Positions 44,527 to 52,681 of a stretch of DNA of 64,000 nucleotides are shown in pieces. The stretch covers positions 62,001 to 126,000 of the forward strand of contig JAFZPM010000046.1 in NCBI GenBank assembly GCA_017550335.1, given 5' to 3'. Position 1 is the first letter of the stretch. Each line of letters begins with the position of its first letter. The notes beneath the pieces were generated by a model that was not told where the DNA came from, made no database searches, and saw nothing but the letters and a program-made list of their open reading frames with translations. The position numbers and the translations under genes were made by a program. The DNA is from Paludibacteraceae bacterium (GTDB taxonomy: Bacteria > Bacteroidota > Bacteroidia > Bacteroidales > Paludibacteraceae).

Positions 44527-47499
44527 ATGTTTTCGGTCGTTATCTCCGAACATCGATTGTGGGGCTACAGGTTCCAACCTTGTCTCCTGTCTGACGATGA
44601 GCAGGCGGACACGTTGCAGTGCCTGCGCCTGGGCGGGACGGATTTCCCTTTGGAGGGGCTTTCCGATGTGGAGACTAAGATCGTGCGCCTCTGCGAGAAG
44701 TATGCGGAGCAGTTCGTGATGCGTATCTTCGTAAAGGAGAAACTATCTGTCGCCGAGTTCCAGACGAAATATTTGCGCAATAAGGAGAACTATCCTCAGA
44801 TCCTTCCGTTCATCGAACGGGTCAATTGCGATGTGGCGAACCTGCTTCGTGGTACGGATATCCCTGTCTATCTGCGTGAAAAGAATTTTTCTGGCGTCTA
44901 TCGCTCCGATAGGGTGGAGGTGTTACCCCATCTCTCACGGCCTGTGCCTGCGTTCGACCTCGGCGAGGAGAAACTGACTTATGCGTTGAAGATTTTTTCG
45001 GGAGAGCAGGAAATACCTTTTCGTAGCTGGAAGAGGACGTTCATCCTCCTCTCATCCGATCCCTTGTGTTGCGTGGGAGGAAAAAAACTATGCACGTTCG
45101 AAAAGATGCAATATAAACGCCTTCTCCCTTTCATGGAGAAAGTGGGTGTAGACGTGCCGATCCGTACCGTTCCCTCTTACATGAAATCTTTTGTCTTGCC
45201 TACGTTGGAGAAGGAGGATGTTGAGGCGCATGGTTTCGAGGTGGTGTACAGTAGTGTTTCCCCTCGTCCGGTGCTGACGCTGGAGGAGGACCTCTCTTTG
45301 CACGCTTCCCTTCACCTCAGTTTCAGCTATGGGGATATTTGTTGCGATTCCACCTCGACGAAGAACCGTTTCGTCTCTTTGTCTGACGAGGGTGGTTTCC
45401 GATTTACTGTCATCGATCGTGACCAAGATGTGGAAAGACAATGTGTCAATGCGTTGTTAGGCATCGGGTTACGTCAGAATAATAGCAGTTTCTATGTTCT
45501 TGACAAGGATGTCCCGGGAACATGGTTGCACGAAACCATAGATTTCCTGGTGGCTCATCGTGCGGATTTGTCATCCTTCACTATCCGACAGAAGCTGGAT
45601 AAGCCTGAAATCGCCTTGACCTCTCCAAAACTGGATTTCGATGTGAAGGTTAACGACGTGTATGATTGGTTCGATATCCGTGCGTTGGTGCATGTGGGCG
45701 ACGAGTCATTCCCTTTCGCATGCTTGCGTCGGAACATTATCGATGGCAACCGGGAGTATGTGATGCGCTCAGGGAAGATATTCATTATTCCAGAGCCATG
45801 GTTCGCTCAGTACAAGGATCTTTCCCTTTTTATGGAGCCGAATGGAGAGGATGCTAATCTCCTCAAACTAGACAAGTGTCATGTCGGAATGTTGGACACG
45901 GAGGGTTCCGCTTCCGTCCGTGATTTCCGGGGATTGTTGGAGCGACGGGTAGACCTTCCTGCCGGACTTAAAACCACGCTCCGTGATTACCAGCATGTGG
46001 GGTATTCCTGGTTGGTGGGGCTTTACGAGAATGGCTTGGGCGGTTGTCTGGCCGATGACATGGGTTTGGGTAAGACGCTCCAATTGCTTGCTTTTTTCTT
46101 GAAGGTGTACGAGGGGACACCGGACGATTCCCCTCAGAGAGAGTCTCCGTTCGAAACGTTTGAATGGCCTTATGAGTCTGCGCAGCCTTCGTTGTTTGAC
46201 CAGCCTGTGATCAAGCGCCCTGAACCTGTCCGCACGGCTAAGCCTCAGGCGAAAAAGAAACCAGCCTCCTTGGTTGTTATGCCGGCTTCGTTGCTCTTCA
46301 ATTGGGTGAATGAGAAGAATAAGTTCGCACCCTCTCTCCGCCATCTGTTATATGCGGGAAGCAATAGGGTTTCGTCCGCCTCGTTGGCTAAAGTGTTCGA
46401 CCACTATCATCTGGTTTTCACCACGTACGGTTTGGTCCGCAGGGATATTGAGCACCTGAAGAAATACCGATTCGAGTGTGTGGTGATGGATGAGAGCCAA
46501 TATGTGAAGAATGCCTCTTCGCAAGCCTATAGGGCGATTATGGAATTGGACGCCTCCCATTTCTACTGTATGTCGGGCACACCGATAGAGAACTCGTTGG
46601 AGGATCTTTGGTCGCAGATGAATTTGGCGAACCGTGGTGTGCTGGGTTCCGTGGAATCTTTCCGGAAAATCTATGTGAACCCAATCGTGAAGCGTGGCGA
46701 CGAGGAACGGGCGAATCGGGTCAAACGCTTCATTAAGCCTTTCCTGCTGCGTAGGACGAAAGAGGAGGTGGCGGCGGATTTGCCTCCTGTCGTGGAACAA
46801 TTGGTTTATTGTGACATGAATGAAAGCCATAGGGAAATCTACGAACGGGAGAAGTCCATAGTGCGAAATAACTTGATGTCTGTGATTGCGGAATCTGGGG
46901 TGAACAAGAATTCTATCCTTGCGCTCTCGTCCCTGACAAGGTTGCGCGAACTCTCTAACCATCCGAAACTTCTCTTCGATGATTGCCTGGTGGAGTCCGA
47001 GAAGATGAACGAGGTGGTGCGACGCATCCAGAACTTGAAGGAGGAGGGTCATAAGGTGTTGGTGTTCTCTTCTTTCGTGCGCCTTTTGGAATTGCTGCAG
47101 AATCAGTTGGATACGGAGGGCATTCCGTATACGAAGCTGACGGGTGAGACGCAGCGGAGGGAACAGGTGGTGAACACCTTCCAAAACGACCCGTCCGTGG
47201 TCTGCTTCCTGATCTCGCTGAAGGCGGGAGGTGTCGGTCTGAACCTGATGGCGGCCGATTACGTCTTCATCCTGGACCCTTGGTGGAACCCTGCGGCGGA
47301 GATGCAGGCGGTCGACAGATCCCATCGTATCGGGCAAGACAAGACAGTCTTCGTCTATCGCTTCTTGTCGAAGGATACGGTGGAGGAGAAAATCCATAAT
47401 ATGCAGGTGGAGAAGCTGCAACTATCGGACATGTTCGTGAACTCTAACAATCCTTTCGCCGATGTGGATCTGGAAACACTGGAGCAATTGTTCGGCTAA
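44527..47499 (+). CDS. SNF2-family DEAD/DEAH-box ATPase (Swi2/Snf2 helicase-like)
   Basis: The protein has 990 residues from the ATG. An N-terminal region of about 480 residues has no motif I recognise. Then come Snf2 motif I ADDMGLGKTLQLLAF (about 508-522), motif II DESQ (about 655), motif III SGTPIEN, motif V GGVGLNLMAADYV and motif VI QAVDRSHRIGQDK (about 927). The family translocates on double-stranded DNA and remodels protein-DNA complexes or stalled polymerase (RapA-like). Between motifs I and Ia there is an insert of about 50 residues rich in Pro, Ser and charged residues. Motif II is DESQ instead of DEAQ/DEAH. A TTG at 44512 opens the frame earlier but lies in the T-run of the prs terminator, so ATG 44527 is the start. 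Confidence 0.92.
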   Translation: MFSVVISEHRLWGYRFQPCLLSDDEQADTLQCLRLGGTDFPLEGLSDVETKIVRLCEKYAEQFVMRIFVKEKLSVAEFQTKYLRNKENYPQILPFIERVNCDVANLLRGTDIPVYLREKNFSGVYRSDRVEVLPHLSRPVPAFDLGEEKLTYALKIFSGEQEIPFRSWKRTFILLSSDPLCCVGGKKLCTFEKMQYKRLLPFMEKVGVDVPIRTVPSYMKSFVLPTLEKEDVEAHGFEVVYSSVSPRPVLTLEEDLSLHASLHLSFSYGDICCDSTSTKNRFVSLSDEGGFRFTVIDRDQDVERQCVNALLGIGLRQNNSSFYVLDKDVPGTWLHETIDFLVAHRADLSSFTIRQKLDKPEIALTSPKLDFDVKVNDVYDWFDIRALVHVGDESFPFACLRRNIIDGNREYVMRSGKIFIIPEPWFAQYKDLSLFMEPNGEDANLLKLDKCHVGMLDTEGSASVRDFRGLLERRVDLPAGLKTTLRDYQHVGYSWLVGLYENGLGGCLADDMGLGKTLQLLAFFLKVYEGTPDDSPQRESPFETFEWPYESAQPSLFDQPVIKRPEPVRTAKPQAKKKPASLVVMPASLLFNWVNEKNKFAPSLRHLLYAGSNRVSSASLAKVFDHYHLVFTTYGLVRRDIEHLKKYRFECVVMDESQYVKNASSQAYRAIMELDASHFYCMSGTPIENSLEDLWSQMNLANRGVLGSVESFRKIYVNPIVKRGDEERANRVKRFIKPFLLRRTKEEVAADLPPVVEQLVYCDMNESHREIYEREKSIVRNNLMSVIAESGVNKNSILALSSLTRLRELSNHPKLLFDDCLVESEKMNEVVRRIQNLKEEGHKVLVFSSFVRLLELLQNQLDTEGIPYTKLTGETQRREQVVNTFQNDPSVVCFLISLKAGGVGLNLMAADYVFILDPWWNPAAEMQAVDRSHRIGQDKTVFVYRFLSKDTVEEKIHNMQVEKLQLSDMFVNSNNPFADVDLETLEQLFG

Positions 47500-47566
47500 A
47501 GCCTATTTTTTGTTGAAGCACAATCCATTTTCGTTGAATATCTTCATATATAAATAGTTGTTTTTA

Positions 47567-47672
47567 TACCTTTGGTGACGTTAAAGTTGGTGGCTGGTGA
47601 TTGTTTTTTTGATGAAAATTGTTTTATATGAGTGATTTATAAAACTTTTTTACTACTTTAGCGACGTGAAAA
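47567..47672 (+). promoter_or_regulatory. Two promoter-like elements in tandem
   Basis: TACCTTTGGTGACGTTAAAG at 47567 and TACTTTAGCGACGTGAAAA at 47654 share the pattern TAC-TTTrGyGACGT-AAAr, 87 bases apart. Both contain or nearly contain the TAnnTTTG -7 box. They could be alternative promoters or binding sites of one regulator. Confidence 0.4.
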
Positions 47673-47747
47673 TTATCGGTTGACTCGTTGACGGATGTTT
47701 TCAATTGATTTAGACCCTAAATTGTGTTGTTCTATATATTATTATGT

Positions 47748-47780
47748 GGTTGGCCCATTGAGAAATGCGCCAACCTTTTA
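47748..47780 (+). terminator. Hairpin with T-rich tail in the leader region
   Basis: GGTTGGC (47748-47754) pairs with GCCAACC (47769-47775), followed by TTTTATT. It lies about 250 bases after the helicase stop and 200 before the next gene. It is either a late terminator of the helicase gene or an attenuator in the leader of the downstream operon. Confidence 0.45.
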
Positions 47781-47983
47781 TTAAAGTATTGGTCTGTGAT
47801 TCACAGAAGGAAGGGGAACGATAGGATTAGGGTCTTTTACAGGAACTCGCATTGAAAAATGGGGTGTTGTTTCCTGAAATATAAAAAAATTATTATTGTA
47901 TTCTAAAAGTGAACGGGTAATAAATAAGTGATTGATAAAGGGGTTCGTTTTTTAACAATTAGATAATTAAAAATTTTAAAGAT

Positions 47984-48460
47984 ATGAGAAATAAGATTAT
48001 TCCGGCGATATTGCTTTCAGCGTTGTGTTCGTTTACGGCGCAGGCTGTGACTGTGGTTACGATCATGGATAAGAGTGGCTCTACGAAGGAGTATAATATC
48101 GATGATTCTGGCAAGCTGTATTTTTCAGGTGATGCGTTGATGATCAACGAAAAGGCAGGTGCTAAGGATGTCAACGTGAATATTGCGGACATCAGGAAGA
48201 TTTTGTTCAAGTCCAACTCTGTGGGTGTGGATGGAAATGCGGCTGAGGCTGTCTCTCTTGTCGCTTTCCCTAATCCGGTGAAGGATATTCTTTTCCTTGC
48301 GGGAGTTCCTGCGGGGGAGAAAGTTTCCGTTTATGCGGTGAACGGTTCGTTGGTGGGTGAGTATTCCTACTCTGAAGAAGGTATTAACTTGTCTTCTTTG
48401 ACGACGGGTTCATATATGATTACTGTATCTGGCAAGTCTGTAAAAATTAATAAGTTATGA
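47984..48460 (+). CDS. Small secreted protein with T9SS type-A C-terminal sorting domain
   Basis: The 158-residue protein consists of a signal peptide (about 1-21), a module of about 60 residues and a type-A CTD (about 90-158). The CTD opens with FPNPVKDIL, continues with a VSVYAVNGSLV strand, INLSSLTTGSYMITV, and ends KSVKINKL. Such CTDs send proteins through the type IX system and are cleaved and replaced by anionic LPS at the surface. The passenger is very short. Its pattern (hydrophobic strand, charged turn, then IADIRKILF) resembles the segment after the signal peptide of the next protein (LDSITFVDADEL). It overlaps the following gene by 4 bases, so the two are translationally coupled. 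Confidence 0.82.
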   Translation: MRNKIIPAILLSALCSFTAQAVTVVTIMDKSGSTKEYNIDDSGKLYFSGDALMINEKAGAKDVNVNIADIRKILFKSNSVGVDGNAAEAVSLVAFPNPVKDILFLAGVPAGEKVSVYAVNGSLVGEYSYSEEGINLSSLTTGSYMITVSGKSVKINKL

Positions 48461-50370
48461 AAAAGAGTTTATTCACGATTTGTGCACTTCTGCTCTCCGT
48501 GTTCGCATGGGGTGAGTATTCTATGCTCATCCATCGGTCGGAGGGAAAGGTCTCTGTGGCGAATTGTGAGTCGGTGGATAGTGTGAAATGCTTGCAGAAA
48601 AGTGTCAGGTTTCACAAAGAAGGTGATGATGTTTCTGACTATGATTATAGAACGTTGGACAGCATCACGTTTGTGGATGCGGACGAGTTGATTCCTCGCG
48701 ACACGGTCTTCGTGACATTCTCGCGCAGTGGCGCGAAATGCGTGAATCCGTATGAGTCGTTTGTGGATATCAAGACCGACGGAGGAGTCGTCAATGTGAA
48801 GTCGACCGCCTATTACAAGGATATTGTCTATGTGCTTTCCGGCTCGTCCGACAATGGTTCTTTCGTCATCGACTCGGAACGTAAGTTCAAGGTCATTCTG
48901 GATAATCTGACGTTGACCTCTACGGGGCAGGTCTCTCCAATCCGTTCCTTCTCTGGTAAGACGATGTCGATTGAATTGAAGGGTAAAAATGTTTTGACCG
49001 ACTCCGATAAGGATACATGTAACGCTGTGATCAGGAGCAAGGGCCAGATCGTGTTCGAGCCTTGCAATGGCTCGTTGGAGGTGAATGCCAAGCAGAAACG
49101 CGCTATCCAATCGGGTGATTATATCGAGGTGAATGGTGGTACCATCAAAACCACTTCGTCTCTTGGCGATTGTATACGTGCCAACGATTACTTCCTGATG
49201 AAGGATGGAAAGCTCTCGTTGAACGGAGGTGGACTGAACATCACGAATGGTTATTTCCGTATGGATGGTGGCTCTTTGCAGGCGACCTCGGAGATAGACA
49301 AAATCAAGATGATCGAGGTGGAGACCGAGTTCGTCGATGAGGAAGGTGATACCATCGCCAATGCGGAGCACGGCGCTTTCTATTTGAATGGTGGTGAAAT
49401 CACGTTCACCCTTAATGGTGAGGGTGCTCGATTCGTCAAGGTAGATGGTGATATCGTTGTGAAAGGAGGTGCGATCGATGGGTCGGTGAACGGGGCTTCC
49501 TTCTTGGAGTCGATCTCAACGGGTGGATCCGTGAACGATGATGTCACGAATACTACTGCCCTGAAGGCGGATGGCACCATTTCCTTCCTTGGGGGTGTGC
49601 ATAACCTGCGTTCGGGCTCTAGCTCGGATGGCGCACGTCTCCTTGCTTCGGATAATGGAATCGTGATCGACGGTGGAACAAAACTCACATTGCAGAGCGA
49701 GTCCACTGTGTTTGAATATACTGCAAGCTCGGGAAAAGCGAAGAAAAAGATTTCGGCTGCGATCAAAACGGATAAGAGCGTGGTCTTCAAGGAGTGCGAG
49801 GTGACCATTAATTCCTCTTCGTATGCCTATGGTATAGCATCGGATGGCAACACGGAGGTGAACGACGGCGCCATTGTCACTATTGTCTGTGAATCCAATG
49901 ACGGTGTGTATGTCTGCACGGATTGCGCCGGCAGGTTGGTTTGCAATGGTGGATATATCGCTTCTTATACAAAGGCTTCGTGGGCATTCTCTTGCCCTGT
50001 CACCTTGAACGGTGGCTTGGCGGTCGGTTTCGGTAAGGTAAAGCATGCCTCTAGCATGAAGAACTCCAAATATGGTTTGCTTCTGGATAGGGAATATGAC
50101 GGTACTCCTTTCCAAGTGACCGATGAAGATGGTAATGTACTTGTCTCACATACTGGTCAGGTTGGTGGAAAGGATGTCACTGTAAATCAACTTTGCATCG
50201 GTTTCCAGTTTACGCAAGGCGAGAATTTCATCTACAAGTTGGGAGGTAAACTTAAGGGTGATGCCGTGGGTTCCACTGGCTTTGTCCTGAATGGATCCTA
50301 CACGGGTGGCGATGAATTTGAAGTGGTCGGCCCGGGTGTGAACAAAACCGTTTCAATTGTAAGAGAGTGA
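48457..50370 (+). CDS. Secreted Cthe_2159-type beta-helix carbohydrate-binding protein
   Basis: The 637-residue protein has a signal peptide (about 1-19) and a short module ending TLDSITFVDADEL (to about 72). A long parallel beta-helix follows (about 110-600), seen as repeated short strands with N/G/D turns (LTLTSTGQVSPI, GTIKTTSSLGDCIRA, GGALNITNG-like rungs). The Cthe_2159 family binds pectin-like polysaccharides with calcium. I see no T9SS sorting domain at its end (it stops at VNKTVSIVRE), although the co-translated upstream protein has one. It may be periplasmic, or exported through another route or in complex with the small CTD protein; the last is speculation. A strong terminator follows the stop. 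Confidence 0.8.
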   Translation: MKKSLFTICALLLSVFAWGEYSMLIHRSEGKVSVANCESVDSVKCLQKSVRFHKEGDDVSDYDYRTLDSITFVDADELIPRDTVFVTFSRSGAKCVNPYESFVDIKTDGGVVNVKSTAYYKDIVYVLSGSSDNGSFVIDSERKFKVILDNLTLTSTGQVSPIRSFSGKTMSIELKGKNVLTDSDKDTCNAVIRSKGQIVFEPCNGSLEVNAKQKRAIQSGDYIEVNGGTIKTTSSLGDCIRANDYFLMKDGKLSLNGGGLNITNGYFRMDGGSLQATSEIDKIKMIEVETEFVDEEGDTIANAEHGAFYLNGGEITFTLNGEGARFVKVDGDIVVKGGAIDGSVNGASFLESISTGGSVNDDVTNTTALKADGTISFLGGVHNLRSGSSSDGARLLASDNGIVIDGGTKLTLQSESTVFEYTASSGKAKKKISAAIKTDKSVVFKECEVTINSSSYAYGIASDGNTEVNDGAIVTIVCESNDGVYVCTDCAGRLVCNGGYIASYTKASWAFSCPVTLNGGLAVGFGKVKHASSMKNSKYGLLLDREYDGTPFQVTDEDGNVLVSHTGQVGGKDVTVNQLCIGFQFTQGENFIYKLGGKLKGDAVGSTGFVLNGSYTGGDEFEVVGPGVNKTVSIVRE

Positions 50371-50385
50371 TTAGGGTATAATGAT

Positions 50386-50416
50386 GGAGCGTCGCATTTT
50401 GTGACGCTCCTTTTTT
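50386..50416 (+). terminator. Rho-independent terminator after the secreted module
   Basis: A 10 bp stem (50386-50395 with 50401-50410, one G-T pair) closes an ATTTT loop, followed by six T. The vsr gene starts 6 bases later. Confidence 0.88.
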
Positions 50417-50422
50417 GTTTTT

Positions 50423-50953
50423 ATGGATAAGATCACACCGGAGCAGCGGAGCAAGACAATGTCTCGTATTCGTGCTAAGAACACGAAACCGGAGATGATT
50501 GTGCGTCGATATCTCTATGCGAACGGATTCCGTTTCCGTGTGAATGTGCGTACGCTACCTGGTACTCCTGATATCGTCCTGAAGAAATATCATACTGCTA
50601 TTTTCATTAATGGATGTTTCTGGCATGGCCATGTTTGCCAACAAGGACGGATGCCTAAATCGAATGTGGAGTTCTGGCTGAATAAAATTACCCGCAACAA
50701 GGAGAGGGACGAAGAGGTGCGGGATAAACTGCGCACGATCGGTTGGCGTACCATGGTGGTGTGGGAATGCCAGCTGAAACCCTCCGTCCGCCAACAGACC
50801 TTGGAGGGCATTGTTTATTTGTTGAATGAGGCTTTCCTCGACCTTCATCGTCGGAAGTGCCAGCCTTTGCAACCATTCTATGTGGAGCCTGGGGAAGATT
50901 CATATATGGTTGCCGAGGATGCTCCTCGTTATGGGAAGGAGGATGACCGCTAG
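50423..50953 (+). CDS. vsr: Very short patch repair (Vsr) endonuclease
   Basis: The 176-residue protein has the Vsr signature set: SKTMSRIRAKNTKPE at the N-terminus, a catalytic Asp50 in LPGTPDIV, and FINGCFWHGHVC (61-72) with zinc-binding and catalytic Cys/His residues. WLNKITRNKERDEE and WECQL follow. Vsr nicks 5' of the T in T:G mismatches that arise by deamination of 5-methylcytosine. The partner cytosine methyltransferase is normally adjacent, but none lies within this window, and the neighbours are unrelated. It starts only 6 bases after a terminator, so its promoter may be inside or upstream of that hairpin. A tail of about 45 residues after the core has no motif I know. Confidence 0.93.
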   Translation: MDKITPEQRSKTMSRIRAKNTKPEMIVRRYLYANGFRFRVNVRTLPGTPDIVLKKYHTAIFINGCFWHGHVCQQGRMPKSNVEFWLNKITRNKERDEEVRDKLRTIGWRTMVVWECQLKPSVRQQTLEGIVYLLNEAFLDLHRRKCQPLQPFYVEPGEDSYMVAEDAPRYGKEDDR

Positions 50954-51391
50954 GCCTTTTATGTGGATAAGCTGATGGCTGACTTTCTCTCTCCCGAGTG
51001 GGATGCTTCTGTGGATTGGATTGGCGTGTGAACTCATGAGGAAACAAGAGCAGCGGAAAACAAAGGTGTTCCCCGCTAATAATCTTCCCAGACAATAACT
51101 CTTGCCTTATGTGGTAATTGTCCTTGGATATGTGAAGACTTTCTCTATTTATTCATTATGGCTTACTTTTTTGTACAGTATTGATCTTCGATCCTTCTCG
51201 TGGACAACTCTTTTTTTATTGTGTTTTATTGTTCCTCTGAACATTGCAAAGGTATGGATACCCAGAGGATTGTGAAATCGCTATATGTAGTTATTTGGCT
51301 TGCTTTTATTCCCTAAAAGGGTGTATGGAGGTCGGATATGGCAGTGTTTTCATGAAAAAAGGCTACCACAGAAACCTGTCGTAGCCTTTTG
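50954..51391. other. Intergenic region between vsr and tRNA-Asn
   Basis: These 438 bases hold no convincing gene. The only features seen are the terminator-like hairpin at 51355-51390 and AT-rich sequence around 51120-51300. Confidence 0.6.
51355..51390 (-). terminator. Terminator of the second tRNA-Asn
   Basis: GGCTAC (51361-51366) pairs with GTAGCC (51381-51386), with an inner ACAG/CTGT stem and a 4-base loop. On the minus strand the stem is followed by six T. It begins 1 base after the tRNA end and works in both directions. Confidence 0.8.
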
Positions 51392-51465
51392 CTCTCCCTC
51401 TTGGACTTGAACCAAGGACCCCCTGATTAACAGTCAGGTGCTCTAACCGACTGAGCTAAGGAAGA
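51392..51465 (-). tRNA. tRNA-Asn (anticodon GTT), second copy
   Basis: All 74 bases are identical to the tRNA at 28642-28715, on the opposite strand, with anticodon GTT and discriminator G. The identity ends at about the gene borders. It has its own promoter box and terminator. Confidence 0.95.
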
Positions 51466-51485
51466 GTGTTTTTCTCTTTTGCGGT

Positions 51486-51494
51486 GCAAAGGTA
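51486..51494 (-). promoter_or_regulatory. -7 box of the second tRNA-Asn
   Basis: The minus strand reads TACCTTTGC followed by ACCGCA, identical over 15 bases to the box at tRNA-Asp. It lies 21 bases before the mature 5' end. Confidence 0.6.
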
Positions 51495-51540
51495 AGTCGT
51501 TTTCTTGGAGTCTCCAAATATTTAGGGAACTATTTTTGCA

Positions 51541-52680
51541 CTATTTTCCAGTTTTTATCAGCTTATTTTCTATGATAAAGGAAACCAGTTCGTTAGCCAT
51601 CCGCTTGTGGGTGTCTATGGTCGGGTGGTAGTCCTCTCCGAAAGGGCCTTCCTGTGGTTTCGTTTCGAAATAGTGGATGTGGTTTTCCTCTCCGCCAGCG
51701 TTTTTAATGGCTGTGAGCACGCATTGGCTGTAGCGGGTCAGCTGGTTCGGATAGAACTCCATGTTGTCGTGTACGGCAGGTCCGATAGCGCAGATGATCT
51801 CAGCATTGGGGTAATAACCTCTCATGCGGTGTAGGAAAGCCGTGTATTCTGCGGTGAATTGGATGGAGTCCACCCTGACTTTTGTGGTGCCCTCCGCCTG
51901 GAAGTCGTTTGTGCCGATGTTCAATACCAGGATGTCTGGAGTGTATTCGTTGATGTCCCATTTGGAGTCTGCCTTGGTGGCGATGGTCTTGCCGTAGAAC
52001 TGAGGGATGGTGTTCTCTGTGTCTCCTTCATAGTTCCTGCAAACCCCCTTGCCTGAATATGCGGTGCATACGTATTGTGCGTTTAGTTCCCTGGCGGTGA
52101 TGGCACCGTATGCGTAGTAATTGTTTTCGTTAAGCGGTGAGAACCCTGCTTTCGGGATCATGGACGATAGTTCATTGCCGTATCCGCAGGTGAGGGAGTT
52201 GCCGACGAACTCCATCTTAAGGGAAGGAAGCGAGTCCGGGTATACTAGGAATGCGCTGCTGGTCTTGTCCCCCACGAAAAATCCGAAGAAGTTCACTTCT
52301 CCGACGAAACTCTCCGTCAGTTTGACGAGCTCGATGGTGTGAAGGGTGTCCTTTAACCGAGAAGCAAGCACATATTCGTATTGTCCCTCGCTGAGCACTA
52401 TTTTTTGCGGCTCTCCGTTGTCGATGATGCAATAAAAAGTGTTGTGCATTCCTTGTTCGGCTAGGTCTTTGAACCTTGCGGTGATGGATTTCCCCCGGAA
52501 TTTCGCATGGATGGAAACTCCCGGGTAGGCGAACGATACGAAGTTGGAGTTGCTTTTGTCGACGCGTCCCATGTAGTTGATGTACCGGCTCGTTGGTCCG
52601 TAGGAATCGTCTTCGCAACCAGTGAATATTGCTGCCATGATCAGTAAAACGTAGAATGGTATGCTTTTTATTGCTTTCAT
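51541..52680 (-). CDS. Lipoprotein SGNH esterase resembling CE2 acetylxylan esterases
   Basis: From the ATG at 52680 the protein has 379 residues. A lipoprotein signal ends IFTGC, lipidation expected at Cys22. A beta-rich N-terminal domain (about 40-150, with FRGKSITARF and similar strands) precedes an SGNH domain. That domain has VGNSLTCGYG (Ser162), a GTND block III and a DYHPT block V. This two-domain layout is that of carbohydrate esterase family 2, which deacetylates xylan, mannan or glucomannan oligosaccharides. An earlier ATG at 52707 exists but lies inside the upstream gene and before a worse signal peptide. It follows the acyltransferase stop by 1 base, so it is co-transcribed. It is probably anchored in the outer membrane or facing the periplasm. 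Confidence 0.87.
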   Translation of the reverse strand: MKAIKSIPFYVLLIMAAIFTGCEDDSYGPTSRYINYMGRVDKSNSNFVSFAYPGVSIHAKFRGKSITARFKDLAEQGMHNTFYCIIDNGEPQKIVLSEGQYEYVLASRLKDTLHTIELVKLTESFVGEVNFFGFFVGDKTSSAFLVYPDSLPSLKMEFVGNSLTCGYGNELSSMIPKAGFSPLNENNYYAYGAITARELNAQYVCTAYSGKGVCRNYEGDTENTIPQFYGKTIATKADSKWDINEYTPDILVLNIGTNDFQAEGTTKVRVDSIQFTAEYTAFLHRMRGYYPNAEIICAIGPAVHDNMEFYPNQLTRYSQCVLTAIKNAGGEENHIHYFETKPQEGPFGEDYHPTIDTHKRMANELVSFIIENKLIKTGK

Positions 52681-52681
52681 A

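Larger units (their letters stand above)
47500..47983. other. AT-rich intergenic region upstream of the T9SS cargo operon
   Basis: No gene is seen in 484 bases. It holds two similar promoter-like elements at 47567 and 47654, a hairpin at 47748-47775 and a long AT-rich leader up to the ATG at 47984. The cargo operon may thus have an unusually long untranslated leader of over 300 bases. Confidence 0.6.

Noticed and set aside
28642..51465. A genomic island bounded by the two tRNA-Asn copies
   Set aside because: The interval contains core genes (dnaE, prs, sirtuin) and no integrase. The identity stops at the gene borders, without an att-like extension.
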